Below are positions 39,533 through 47,537 of a stretch of 49,852 bases of DNA, piece by piece; position 1 is the first letter of the stretch; each line of letters starts with the position of its first letter. The DNA comes from Pseudomonadota bacterium. GTDB lineage: Bacteria; Pseudomonadota; Alphaproteobacteria; Caulobacterales; Caulobacteraceae. The position numbers and the translations under genes are program-made. The stretch lies in assembly GCA_023428785.1 (NCBI GenBank), contig JAEYWU010000121.1, positions 1 to 49,852 of the forward strand, in the 5' to 3' direction. The notes below the pieces were generated by a model. It worked only from the letters and a program-made list of their open reading frames with translations, had not been told where the DNA came from and made no database searches.

Positions 39533-41173
39533 TCAGGCCACGCGCTTGCCGCGGCGGGCCGCGGGCTGGGTGTCGGAGACGGTCTGGGCCTCGGCGCCGC
39601 TCAGGGCGGTGTTGATCGCCGCGCGCAGGCGTTCGGGCTTGATCGGCTTTTCGACCACGGCGGCCATGCCGATCTCGAGATACCGCTTGGCGTCGTCCGG
39701 GTCGGCGTTGGCGGTCAGGGCGATGATCGGCAGTTCGCTGACCGGCCCGTCCAGGGCGCGGATCGCGCGGGTCGCCTCGACGCCGTCCATGCGCGGCATC
39801 TTGATATCCATCAGGACCAGGTCGTAGCGCCCGGCCTGCACGGCCTCCAGCGCCTCGACGCCGTCCTCGACCTGGGCGGAGGTGCAGCCGAACATTTCGC
39901 ACAGGGCCTGGGCCACGACGCGGTTGGTCGCATTGTCGTCGACGATCAGGATGTGGGGCTGGGCGGCGAGGTTCAGCTCCGACAGTTCGGCGACGTTGGA
40001 GACAGGGGCTTCCTCGGTCTCGATCCAGGCGCGCGGGGCCTTCAGGCCGAAGCGGAAGGTTGCGCCCTGGCCGGCGTTGGATTCTGCGCGGATGCCGCCG
40101 CCCATGGCCTCGATGACGAGGCGGCAGATCGGCAGGCCCAGGCCGCCCGACTTGGCGTGATCGGCCTCACCGGCGACTTCGAACAGATGCGGCAGGCGGT
40201 CGGCCGGGATGCCTTGGCCGTTGTCGCGGACGCGGGCGTCGACGACGATGCGGTCACCCTCGGCGCGGGCGGCGAGGAAGGCCTCGACCACGCCGTTGCG
40301 GGCGTATTTCAGGGCATTGCCGATCAGCTGATTGAAGATCTGCCGCAGACGCAGGGCGTCGATCTCGGCGGCCAATTCGGTGTCGCCTTCATAGCCGATC
40401 ATCAGGCTGACGCCGTCCTGGACGGCGCGCGGACCCCACAGGGCCTGCAGGTCGTCCATCATCTGGCGCAGCAGGACGGGCTTGGGATTGAGAACCAGTT
40501 CGCCGGCCTCGGCGCGGACCAGGTCCAGCGCGTCTTCCAGGATGCGCATGGTGGTCTCGGACGAGTCCATGATCGTCTGGACATAGGCCTGGGCGTCGGG
40601 GCCCAGCGGCTGGCGGCGCAGCATGTCGGCCACGGCGGCCACACCGTTCATCGGCGTGCGCAGTTCGCGGCTGAGAAGCGTCAGGAAGCTGGACTTGGAG
40701 CGGGCGGCGGCCTCGATGGCCGTCTTCGCCTCCTGGCGGGCGGTTTCCGCCTCGGCCTTGAGGCGTTCGCTTTCGGCGTCCTTGCGGCCGCCGGCCTGGA
40801 GCAGGCGCACCAGGGTGCCGACGCCGCGATAGCGCCCCTGCTCGGTGACGATGAAGCCGCGCAGGACGTTGTGGGCGCTCTGGGCCAGCAGGGTGTCGGT
40901 CAGGGCCGAGACGGCGATAGAGCCTTCGACCACGACCGGCTCGACGTCCATCAGGGTCGAGACAGGGCGATTTCCATAGAGGGTGCGGCCGTTCTCGGCG
41001 GCCAGCTTGCGCAGGAAGGGGTCACGCTCGAGCACACCGACCGGACGGCCGTCCTCGACGACGGCCAGCAGCAGCGCTTCGGGCTCGGCGTCGAAACGCG
41101 CGAAAGCCTCCGAGCACAGGGTGTCGGGGGCGACAGGGTGAGAATGCTCACAGAACGCGTCGATCGTCGGCAT
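39533..41173 (-). CDS. Hybrid sensor kinase-like protein lacking the phosphoacceptor His
   Basis: A 546-residue cytoplasmic protein: a CBS-pair-like N-terminal region (about residues 1-125), a short coiled coil (130-160), a HisKA dimerisation domain, an HATPase domain (N-box FNQLIGNALKYA, G1 DNGQGIP, G2 GGLGLPI) and a C-terminal receiver (ILIVDDNATN, phosphoacceptor Asp in LVLMDIKMP, Lys in VVEKPIKP). The H-box, normally SHELRTP, reads SRELRTP with Arg169 (codon at 40667-40669) in place of His. It therefore cannot autophosphorylate at the usual site; Caulobacter DivL is a precedent, with Tyr there. It may act as a pseudokinase or allosteric regulator. Confidence 0.9.
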   Translation of the reverse strand: MPTIDAFCEHSHPVAPDTLCSEAFARFDAEPEALLLAVVEDGRPVGVLERDPFLRKLAAENGRTLYGNRPVSTLMDVEPVVVEGSIAVSALTDTLLAQSAHNVLRGFIVTEQGRYRGVGTLVRLLQAGGRKDAESERLKAEAETARQEAKTAIEAAARSKSSFLTLLSRELRTPMNGVAAVADMLRRQPLGPDAQAYVQTIMDSSETTMRILEDALDLVRAEAGELVLNPKPVLLRQMMDDLQALWGPRAVQDGVSLMIGYEGDTELAAEIDALRLRQIFNQLIGNALKYARNGVVEAFLAARAEGDRIVVDARVRDNGQGIPADRLPHLFEVAGEADHAKSGGLGLPICRLVIEAMGGGIRAESNAGQGATFRFGLKAPRAWIETEEAPVSNVAELSELNLAAQPHILIVDDNATNRVVAQALCEMFGCTSAQVEDGVEALEAVQAGRYDLVLMDIKMPRMDGVEATRAIRALDGPVSELPIIALTANADPDDAKRYLEIGMAAVVEKPIKPERLRAAINTALSGAEAQTVSDTQPAARRGKRVA

Positions 41174-41264
41174 GCCGCGCCGCTACTCCTTGCTACCGGT
41201 GGACAATATCCACAGGAGCGCTTGCGGAAGCGTTAAGCCTGAAAAGAACGATTTCTGGTCGCAA

Positions 41265-41588
41265 TCAGCCGATTTCGTTCCGCAACCAGTCCAGATAGGC
41301 GGCGTTCGACCCCTCAAAATTAACGGGCAGGGCCACGACGGCGGGCGTTTCGTAGGGGTGACGCTCGACGATCAGGGCGGTCAGCCGATCGACGGCCGAG
41401 GCATCGGTCTTGAAGATGGCCACGGTCTCGACGGCCCGTTCGACCGCGCCCTGCCAGCGATAGATGGAGCGGGCCGATCCCAGGATGTTGACGCAGGCGG
41501 CCAGCCGTTCGGCGACCGCCTCGGCCGCCACAGCCTCGGCGGTTTCCGCGTCGGGCCATGTGGTGTAAAGGAGCGCGACCTTATTCAC
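41265..41588 (-). CDS. cutA: CutA1 divalent-cation tolerance protein
   Basis: Small trimeric cytoplasmic protein linked to copper tolerance, 107 residues. Family motifs include LLYTTWPD, LAACVNIL, the WQGAVERAVETVAIFKT strand and HPYETPAVVALP. I prefer the GTG at 41588, which has GGAGG 9 bases upstream; the ATG at 41606 would put that ribosome site inside the coding region. It is divergent from queC. Confidence 0.9.
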   Translation of the reverse strand: MNKVALLYTTWPDAETAEAVAAEAVAERLAACVNILGSARSIYRWQGAVERAVETVAIFKTDASAVDRLTALIVERHPYETPAVVALPVNFEGSNAAYLDWLRNEIG

Positions 41589-41639
41589 GTCTGGAACCCT
41601 CCGCATGCGCGCGGCCGAACGGCCGACCGCAGGTTTGTC

Positions 41640-42362
41640 ATGTCCGAAACCCTCTCACAGCCGCAAGGGTCCGCGCTCGTCCTGTTTTCGGGCGGTCAGG
41701 ATTCCGCCACCTGCCTGGCCTGGGCGCTGGACCGTTACGCGCGCGTCGAGACGTTGGGCTTCGACTATGGCCAGCGGCATTCGGTCGAACTGGAGGCCCG
41801 TCTGCGGGTTCTGGAGCGCCTGCCACGCCTGAAGCCGGAGTGGGCGGGCCGGCTGGGCGAGGATCATTCGATCGATATCCGAGGCTTCGGCCAGATCGCC
41901 TCGAGCGCCCTGACCGAGGATCGCGCCATTGAGATGGACGACCGGGGCCTGCCGACCAGCTTCGTGCCGGGACGCAATCTGGTGTTCCTGACCTATGCGG
42001 CGGCGCTGGCGGACCGGCGGGGCATGGAGGCGCTGGTCGGCGGCATGTGCGAGACCGACTTCTCGGGCTATCCTGACTGCCGGCGCGATACGCTGGACGC
42101 CCTGCAGTCAGCGCTGCGGCTCGGCATGGCGCGCGACTACACGATCGAGACGCCCCTGATGCACCTGAGCAAGGGCGAGACCTGGTTCCTGGCCGAACGG
42201 GTCGCGGGCGCGCCTCTGGTCGAGCTGATCCTGGAGGACAGCCACACCTGCTATCTCGGCGAGCGGGGCGAGCGGCACGCCTGGGGTTATGGCTGCGGGA
42301 CGTGCCCGGCGTGCGAGCTGCGTGCCGCCGGCTGGGCCGAGTACGTCGGGGCGCCGGCATGA
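41640..42362 (+). CDS. queC: 7-cyano-7-deazaguanine synthase
   Basis: ATP-dependent enzyme that converts carboxy-deazaguanine to preQ0 in queuosine biosynthesis, 240 residues. The PP-loop SGGQDSATCLAWAL is near residue 19, followed by FDYGQRHSVEL and VPGRNLVFL. The C-terminal zinc-binding Cys cluster is visible in CYLGERG and GCGTCPACELR. An open frame runs upstream from 41172, but the ATG at 41640 gives the standard N-terminus. Its stop overlaps queE (ATGA), starting the queC-queE-queD operon. Confidence 0.96.
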   Translation: MSETLSQPQGSALVLFSGGQDSATCLAWALDRYARVETLGFDYGQRHSVELEARLRVLERLPRLKPEWAGRLGEDHSIDIRGFGQIASSALTEDRAIEMDDRGLPTSFVPGRNLVFLTYAAALADRRGMEALVGGMCETDFSGYPDCRRDTLDALQSALRLGMARDYTIETPLMHLSKGETWFLAERVAGAPLVELILEDSHTCYLGERGERHAWGYGCGTCPACELRAAGWAEYVGAPA

Positions 42363-42994
42363 CCTATTCCGTCAAGGAGATGTTCCTGACCGTGCAGGGG
42401 GAGGGCGGTCAGATGGGCCGTCCGGCGGTGTTCCTGCGCTTTGCCGGCTGCAATCTGTGGAACGGTCTGGAAAGCCACCGGGCATCGGCCGTCTGCACCT
42501 TCTGCGACACTGATTTTGTCGGAACCGATGGCGACGGCGGCGGCAAGTTCGAGACGCCGCAAGCGGTGGCCGAGGCCGTGGCCGAGAAGTGGATCGGCGC
42601 CGAAGGGATGCCGAGGCTGGTCGTCTGCACCGGTGGCGAGCCGCTGCTGCAGCTGGACCCGGCCCTGATCGAGGCTCTGCATGCGCAGGGCTTTGACATC
42701 GCGGTGGAGACGAACGGCACGCAAGTCGCGCCCGACGGCATCGACTGGATCTGCGTCAGCCCCAAGGCCGATGCGCCGGTTGTTCAGACCTCAGGCCAGG
42801 AACTGAAGCTGGTCTATCCGCAGGACAAGGCGCGGCCGGAGCGCTTCGCCCATCTCGATTTCGAGCGCTTCTGGCTCCAGCCCATGGACGGGCCGGATCT
42901 GGAGGCCAATACGCGCGCGGCGTTCGACTACTGCCTCGCCCATCCCCAGTGGCGCCTGAGCGTCCAGACCCACAAGTACATCGGCGTCAGATGA
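42359..42994 (+). CDS. queE: 7-carboxy-7-deazaguanine synthase (radical SAM)
   Basis: Radical-SAM enzyme that makes 7-carboxy-7-deazaguanine from carboxy-tetrahydropterin, 211 residues. The N-terminal MFLTVQGEGGQMGRPAVFLRFAGC is canonical. The iron-sulfur cluster motif is Cys-x14-Cys-x2-Cys (GC...VCTFC), the expanded spacing known for one class of QueE. The CTGGEPLLQ motif, which binds SAM, is present. Both ends overlap neighbours by 4 bases, so QueC, QueE and QueD are made as a unit. Confidence 0.95.
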   Translation: MTYSVKEMFLTVQGEGGQMGRPAVFLRFAGCNLWNGLESHRASAVCTFCDTDFVGTDGDGGGKFETPQAVAEAVAEKWIGAEGMPRLVVCTGGEPLLQLDPALIEALHAQGFDIAVETNGTQVAPDGIDWICVSPKADAPVVQTSGQELKLVYPQDKARPERFAHLDFERFWLQPMDGPDLEANTRAAFDYCLAHPQWRLSVQTHKYIGVR

Positions 42995-43359
42995 GCCAGA
43001 TATTCGAAGTCACCAAGGCCACCCATTTCGACGCGGCCCACCATTTCCCGATGGGCCCCGAGGACAGCCCGCACCGGCGCGTGCACGGCCATTCGTTCCT
43101 GGTCGAGGCCACGGTGCGCGGCCAGCGTTCAGGCGAGATGGGGTTCGTCGTCGACCTGACGAAGCTCGAAGCCGGGCTGAAGGCCGCGGCGGCCGAGCTG
43201 GACCACAGCCTGCTGAACGATCACGCCGGGCTGGAGAAGCCGAGCCTGGAAGGGCTGTGCCTGTGGTTCGCCGACAGGCTGAAGCCGGACTTCCCGGGCC
43301 TGTCGAAGATCACCCTGATGCGCCCGACCATCGGCGAGCGGTGCGTGCTCGAGGTCTGA
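42991..43359 (+). CDS. queD: 6-carboxy-5,6,7,8-tetrahydropterin synthase homologue
   Basis: Converts dihydroneopterin triphosphate to 6-carboxy-tetrahydropterin in preQ0 synthesis, 122 residues. Zinc ligands are visible (His in FDAAHHF, and HGH at 32-34), as are the LDHSLLND and PTIGERC segments. The catalytic Cys of E. coli QueD (five residues before the HGH) aligns with His28 in SPHRRVHGH, so the standard nucleophile is absent. The operon position after queC and queE supports the role. The ATG at 42991 overlaps the queE stop. Confidence 0.93.
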   Translation: MSQIFEVTKATHFDAAHHFPMGPEDSPHRRVHGHSFLVEATVRGQRSGEMGFVVDLTKLEAGLKAAAAELDHSLLNDHAGLEKPSLEGLCLWFADRLKPDFPGLSKITLMRPTIGERCVLEV

Positions 43360-43395
43360 GCCCAGGTTCGACCGTCAGGCGGACTCCAAGACACC

Positions 43396-43419
43396 GTCCA
43401 CCTCGTCCACCTCGTCCGG
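43396..43419. repeat. 9-base tandem repeat before element copy B
   Basis: GTCCACCTC is repeated exactly at 43396-43404 and 43405-43413, with a partial third unit GTCCGG. It lies 34 bases before dispersed element copy B. Unit length and placement resemble the repeat before copy A, though the unit sequences differ. Confidence 0.7.
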
Positions 43420-43452
43420 GTTAGAAAGGAAGCGACGGAGGTGAGCGTCACG

Positions 43453-43507
43453 ATGTCAAAGACCGGCGGCCATGCTAGCGCCGGCCTCCGGGGGCGGGGA
43501 AAAGCCG
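43453..43507. repeat. Dispersed hairpin element, copy B
   Basis: A 55-base element with the same 18-base start and 12-base end as copy A (6734-6787) but a different 25-base middle. The core folds through CCGGCGGCC and GGCCTCCGG with one mismatch. It sits between the convergent queD and glycine-zipper genes. An ATG at 43453 opens a 46-codon frame, but the same frame is not kept in copy A, so I do not call a gene. Confidence 0.75.
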
Positions 43508-43574
43508 CGTTCCGTTCAAGCGGAAAACGACGGAACTCAGAGGTTTGGGGTCGACTGAACCGGGGGCTCAGCGA

Positions 43575-43844
43575 TCAGTCGCGCGGGCGATAGACCGAGC
43601 AGTCCTCGTTCGAGCCTCGCCGCACGCGGCGCTGGCATTCGCGCTGCATTTCGCGAAGCTCCTCGGCGTCCGAGGTGGTGACGGCGTCGACGCCGGCGCC
43701 CACGACCGCGCCAGTGGCCCCGGCAGCCGCGCCCACGACGGCGCCGGCTGTGCCGACGACGGCGCCCACCAGGCAGCCCTGAAGGCCCAGCGAAGCCGCA
43801 AGCACGGCGGCGACGGCGAGGGTGCGAAGGAGGGGCTTGGACAT
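43575..43844 (-). CDS. Small glycine-zipper lipoprotein
   Basis: An 89-residue predicted lipoprotein with signal peptide and lipobox (LGLQGC), followed by a glycine-zipper stretch (alternating Gly/Ala/Val, about residues 27-50) that can insert in or pack against membranes, then a charged C-terminal part with two Cys. It resembles small outer-membrane glycine-zipper lipoproteins, but no function is known. It stands alone, convergent with queD. Confidence 0.75.
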   Translation of the reverse strand: MSKPLLRTLAVAAVLAASLGLQGCLVGAVVGTAGAVVGAAAGATGAVVGAGVDAVTTSDAEELREMQRECQRRVRRGSNEDCSVYRPRD

Positions 43845-43912
43845 GACGGGCTCCGGAAGGTGTCCCTCCTTAGCCCGCCATGGTTAGCGCAATATGACCG
43901 TGTGGTGGTGAC

Positions 43913-44611
43913 CTAGAGGCTGTCGACCATCACCAGTTCGGCGTCCTCGACGGCCTTGATGGTCAGTTCGGTCTCGTCCTTGATGGCCGCGCCGTCGCGG
44001 TGGCCGATGGCCACGCCATTGACCTCGACCGAGCCGACGGCCGGCACCAGATAGCCGCGCCGGCCGGCGCCGAGTGGATAGGTGATCACTTCGCCGGCCT
44101 TCAGCGTCGCGCCCAGCACACGAGCGTCGGCGTTGATTTTCAGCGCGTCCTCGTCGCCTGCGATGCCCGAGGCGAGGACCTCGAAGCGGCCGTCGCGGTG
44201 CGCCTTGGGGAAGGGCTTCTGATCCCAGCTGGGCTGGGCGCCCGGCTTGTCGGTCTCGATCCAGATCTGGAACAGGGTCGTGGCCTCGGGCTCCAGATTG
44301 TACTCGGCGTGACGCACGCCGGTGCCGGCGCTCATGACCTGGACGTCGCCGGCGCCCGTGCGGCCCTTGTTGCCCATCGAGTCCTGGTGGGTGATCGCGC
44401 CTTTGCGGACATAGGTGATGATTTCCATGTCGGCGTGCGGATGGGGCGGAAAGCCCGAGTTGGCCGCGATGGTGTCGTCGTTCCACACGCGCAGCCGGCC
44501 CCAGCCCATGTTGTTGGGGTCATAGTGGCTCGCGAACGAGAAGTGATGCTTGGCGTCCAGCCAGCCGTGGTTGGCGCCGCCGAGTTTGTCGAAGGGTCTG
44601 CGCTCGATCAT
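43913..44611 (-). CDS. Pirin-family cupin protein
   Basis: Bicupin of the pirin family, 232 residues. The N-terminal cupin carries the metal-binding set HPHADMEI and RHAEYN; the C-terminal cupin is degenerate, as usual. Some bacterial pirins have quercetin dioxygenase activity, others act as metabolic regulators; nothing here decides. The ATG at 44611 follows a GGGAGG site; an upstream ATG at 44626 is less likely. Confidence 0.92.
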   Translation of the reverse strand: MIERRPFDKLGGANHGWLDAKHHFSFASHYDPNNMGWGRLRVWNDDTIAANSGFPPHPHADMEIITYVRKGAITHQDSMGNKGRTGAGDVQVMSAGTGVRHAEYNLEPEATTLFQIWIETDKPGAQPSWDQKPFPKAHRDGRFEVLASGIAGDEDALKINADARVLGATLKAGEVITYPLGAGRRGYLVPAVGSVEVNGVAIGHRDGAAIKDETELTIKAVEDAELVMVDSL

Positions 44612-44663
44612 GAGAGGTCCTCCCAAGGGGTGATGATGGCAGATATATAGGTAACAGTATCAG

Positions 44664-45041
44664 TTACGGAAGGGGCTGCTCTGGCGCGCCGTCGAAACAG
44701 TAGGCCGGCTCTGCCCTGTAGAAGGTCCGCCAGACCCCTTCGCGACGGAGGAGCATGATGCGATCCCCCTCGTCGCAACCGTGACCCATCATCAAGCGAA
44801 CCCGTCCGCGGTCGGTCGAACTCGTCAGTTCGAACTCGGCCGTATCGCCACGATGCCATTCCGCGACGGACAGGATCCGGCCGTCCACACGCTTGGCCGG
44901 GCTCAAGGGTAATGAAGTCGCGGCCCCGACGATGACAATCAATCCCAGGACGCCGATCCAGAACCAGGCGGCCAGCTTCTGGCTCCCGACGCGCCGCTCG
45001 CCGGCGTCATCCTCAGGCATGGCGAAAGGGTCTCTATCCAT
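44664..45041 (-). CDS. Membrane-anchored small beta-domain protein, unknown (paralogue 1)
   Basis: A 125-residue protein: charged N-terminus, one membrane helix (about residues 24-45), then a small predicted beta domain with VDGRILSV, AEFELTS, VRLMMGHGCDEGDRIMLL. The pattern GR-[IV] ... F-x-L ... VRL ... C-x2-GD recurs in the neighbour at 45102-45518, so the two look like diverged paralogues. The spacing of the GR and GD motifs is reminiscent of DUF3592 proteins, but this is only a resemblance. Function unknown. Confidence 0.7.
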   Translation of the reverse strand: MDRDPFAMPEDDAGERRVGSQKLAAWFWIGVLGLIVIVGAATSLPLSPAKRVDGRILSVAEWHRGDTAEFELTSSTDRGRVRLMMGHGCDEGDRIMLLRREGVWRTFYRAEPAYCFDGAPEQPLP

Positions 45042-45101
45042 CGGCGCGACGGCAGGCTGCGCCGGGGAGGATGCTACTTGGCAAAGGCGGGGTGCAGGGT
45101 G

Positions 45102-45518
45102 TCACGGATTGGACCGGCACGGGCTTGTCGGCTCGGCGCCCAGGTACAGCGTAGGCCTCCGGAAGCGCTCGCGCGTGAATGTCTTCCGCACATCGACGTA
45201 GTCACCCACCTGACAATCGACCATTGAGGGCGTCTCAAGTCGAACGACGTCCGCGCCAACGCGGACAAGCGCAAAATGGGGCTGGCTCGACCCGCTCACT
45301 GGCCCGGTCGCGACAACCCGGCCAACACCGTCCTCATAAATCCGCGGGGCCATGAACGATGGGCCGAAGACCACGACGATACCCACCGTCACCGCAATGA
45401 CGACGATAGCGGTCAGAATGAGCCAGGAGGCCAGCCGGCCCAGCCACATGCGAACGGCCTGCCAGGCTCGCCACAACTTCCATGGAAGTTTGTGGCGGTA
45501 GGCGACGACCGGTTTCAC
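45102..45518 (-). CDS. Membrane-anchored small beta-domain protein, unknown (paralogue 2)
   Basis: A 138-residue protein with a basic N-terminus, one membrane helix (about residues 28-52), and a beta domain containing GVGRVVATG, PHFALVRV, VVRLETPSMVDCQVGDYVDV. It shares motif order with the protein at 44664-45041. The GTG start overlaps the aroC stop by 4 bases (GTGA), so it is translated after aroC. Codon positions and the membrane segment support a real gene; function is not known. Confidence 0.68.
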   Translation of the reverse strand: MKPVVAYRHKLPWKLWRAWQAVRMWLGRLASWLILTAIVVIAVTVGIVVVFGPSFMAPRIYEDGVGRVVATGPVSGSSQPHFALVRVGADVVRLETPSMVDCQVGDYVDVRKTFTRERFRRPTLYLGAEPTSPCRSNP

Positions 45519-46597
45519 CCGACCTGCCCCCGGTGCCTCAGCATCGCATCCGCCAGCACGCAGGCCGCCATGGCCTCCACCACCGGCACGGCGCGGATGC
45601 CGACGCAGGGATCATGGCGGCCCTTGGTGCGCAGTTCGGTCTCGGCGCCGTCGCGGGTGATCGACTGGCGGGGCGTCAGGATCGAGGAGGTCGGCTTGAA
45701 GGCCACACGGGCGGTGATCGGCTGGCCGGTCGAGATGCCGCCGAGGATGCCGCCGGCCTTGTTGGACAGGAAGACAGGCTGGCCGTCCGGGCCCAGCCGC
45801 ATCTCGTCGGCGTTCTCCTCGCCCGACAGATTCGCCGAGCCGAAGCCCGCGCCGATCTCCACGCCCTTGGCGGCGTTGATCGACATCAGGGCCGAGGCCA
45901 GCTCGGCGTCCAGCTTGCCGTAGATCGGCGCGCCCCAGCCGACGGGGGCGCCCGCGACTTCGAGCGCCACCACGGCGCCGATGGATGAACCGGCCTTGCG
46001 GACCTCATCGAGGTATTGCTCCCACGCCGCCGTGTCGGCGGTGGCGGCGTACAGAGGGTTGTTCCCCACGGCCGCGAAATCGATCTGGTAGTCAGCCAGT
46101 CGGTGCGGCCCGATCTGCACGAGCCCGGCCCGGATGACGACGCCGTCGCCCAGAACCTTCCTCGCCACGGCGCCGGCGGCGACCCGCATGGCGGTCTCGC
46201 GGGCCGAGGAGCGGCCGCCGCCCCGGTGGTCCCGCACGCCATACTTGGCCTGATAGACATAGTCCGCATGGCCCGGCCGATAGGCGCGGGCGATCTCGCC
46301 GTAGTCCCTGGACCGCTGGTCGACGTTCTCGATCATCAGGCTGATGGGCGTGCCGGTCGTGACCGGGCCGTCTCCATCGTCGAACACGCCCGACAGGATC
46401 TTAACCGCATCGGGCTCGCCGCGCTGGGTGACGAACTTGGAGCCGCCGGGCTTCCTGAGGTCCAGCCACGGCTGGATGTCGGCCTCGGTCAGGGCGATCC
46501 CGGGCGGACAGCCGTCCACCACACAGCCGATCGCGGGCCCGTGGCTCTCGCCCCAGGTCGTCACGCGAAAGAGATGGCCGAACGTGTTGTGCGACAT
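45515..46597 (-). CDS. aroC: Chorismate synthase
   Basis: Last step of the shikimate pathway: FMN-dependent conversion of EPSP to chorismate. The 360-residue protein has the family signatures TTWGESHGPAIGCVVDGCPPGI near the N-terminus, DYVYQAKYGVRDHRGGGRSSARETA, and the C-terminal GRHDPCVGIRAVPVVEAM. The start at 46597 gives the standard MSHNTFGHLFRV N-terminus. It is 33 bases downstream of the J-domain-like gene. Confidence 0.97.
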   Translation of the reverse strand: MSHNTFGHLFRVTTWGESHGPAIGCVVDGCPPGIALTEADIQPWLDLRKPGGSKFVTQRGEPDAVKILSGVFDDGDGPVTTGTPISLMIENVDQRSRDYGEIARAYRPGHADYVYQAKYGVRDHRGGGRSSARETAMRVAAGAVARKVLGDGVVIRAGLVQIGPHRLADYQIDFAAVGNNPLYAATADTAAWEQYLDEVRKAGSSIGAVVALEVAGAPVGWGAPIYGKLDAELASALMSINAAKGVEIGAGFGSANLSGEENADEMRLGPDGQPVFLSNKAGGILGGISTGQPITARVAFKPTSSILTPRQSITRDGAETELRTKGRHDPCVGIRAVPVVEAMAACVLADAMLRHRGQVG

Positions 46598-46630
46598 GGG
46601 ATCAGGCTTAGCGGAACCGGGGTTCGCCGC

Positions 46631-47383
46631 CTATCCCCGCCGCATCCAGGCGCGCTTGAAACGGCCCAGCCGCTCGCCGACGGGATCGGTCTTCGACTGG
46701 GCGACGGCCTTGAGGGTGAGGAACAGATGTCCCTGCGGCTTGCCGTTTCGCGCCGGCAGGCCCTTTTCCTTGAGCCGCAGCCGGTGCGGCGCGGGCAGTG
46801 CCGGGGGCACGGTGACCGAATGCTCGCCTGTCGGCGTGGCGACCCTTATGCGTCCGCCCATGGCCAGCACGCCCGGCTCGACCGGCCAGTCCAGCCAAAG
46901 GTCGTCGCCGATGATCCGCATGCCACCCTCGGTCGTGATCGACACCGTGAGCAGAAGATCGCGGCCATCCTCGCCCTGACCGGCGAGCCGCACCGTCTCT
47001 CCGGCGCGAAGACCGGCCGGAAGTCGCAGGCCCAGGGCCCGGCCGCGCGCGACCTCGACCTGACGGACCAGGCCCAACATCGCTTCGGTCGGGGTGATTT
47101 CCAGGGTCGGCCGCTCAGGCTCGCGTGCAGGTTCGGCGCGGGCGGCGGCGGGCGGCTCGGCGGCCCGAGGCGTCGACAGCGGCGCGCGTGCGTTTTCCAG
47201 CGCCTGAAGCAGGCGGTAGGCCTCGATGACGCGCCGGAACTTCTCCTCGTCGCCGCCGTGGTCGGGCCGCGCGGCCTTGGCCGCCTTGCGGAAGGCGGCC
47301 TTCAACGCATCGCCGCCCACCGGGCCTTTCAGGCCGAGCAGGGCGCAGGCGTCCTTTGATGTCATCGACCGGGCGACAGGCAT
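46631..47383 (-). CDS. J-domain-like protein with DnaJ C-terminal domain, HPD motif altered
   Basis: A 250-residue protein: a short J-like domain (about residues 8-62), a Pro/Ala linker, and a DnaJ C-terminal substrate-binding region (about 95-230), resembling CbpA without zinc finger. The J-domain HPD tripeptide that activates DnaK reads RPD (residues 39-41, in ARPDHGGDE), so canonical DnaK stimulation is doubtful. I prefer the ATG at 47383; TTG 47395 is four codons upstream. It sits upstream of aroC on the same strand and is divergent from the second YciI gene. Confidence 0.82.
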   Translation of the reverse strand: MPVARSMTSKDACALLGLKGPVGGDALKAAFRKAAKAARPDHGGDEEKFRRVIEAYRLLQALENARAPLSTPRAAEPPAAARAEPAREPERPTLEITPTEAMLGLVRQVEVARGRALGLRLPAGLRAGETVRLAGQGEDGRDLLLTVSITTEGGMRIIGDDLWLDWPVEPGVLAMGGRIRVATPTGEHSVTVPPALPAPHRLRLKEKGLPARNGKPQGHLFLTLKAVAQSKTDPVGERLGRFKRAWMRRG

Positions 47384-47537
47384 ATCGGCGGCCAAGCTGC
47401 GCCGCAGGCTCTGAAAGTCCGGTTAAGCCGCGACAGCTTCCGAAAAAACGGCGTCCAACTGTAGGATGCCCCGCCGGCCGTTCGACGTAGCGACGAGGCG
47501 GGCCACAGGGGCCCCGGCCGAACAAGGGAACGACGCG

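Noticed and set aside
42685..42705. CTTTGACAT in queE as a third boxA-like site
   Set aside because: It lies within the conserved queE coding sequence (GFDIAVETNG) and lacks the flanking parts of the element.
43453..43590. 46-codon frame starting MSKTGG in element copy B, with GGAGG upstream
   Set aside because: The same start occurs in copy A, but the frame shifts between the copies before GGGGAAAAGCC, so the conservation is at the nucleic acid level, not protein.
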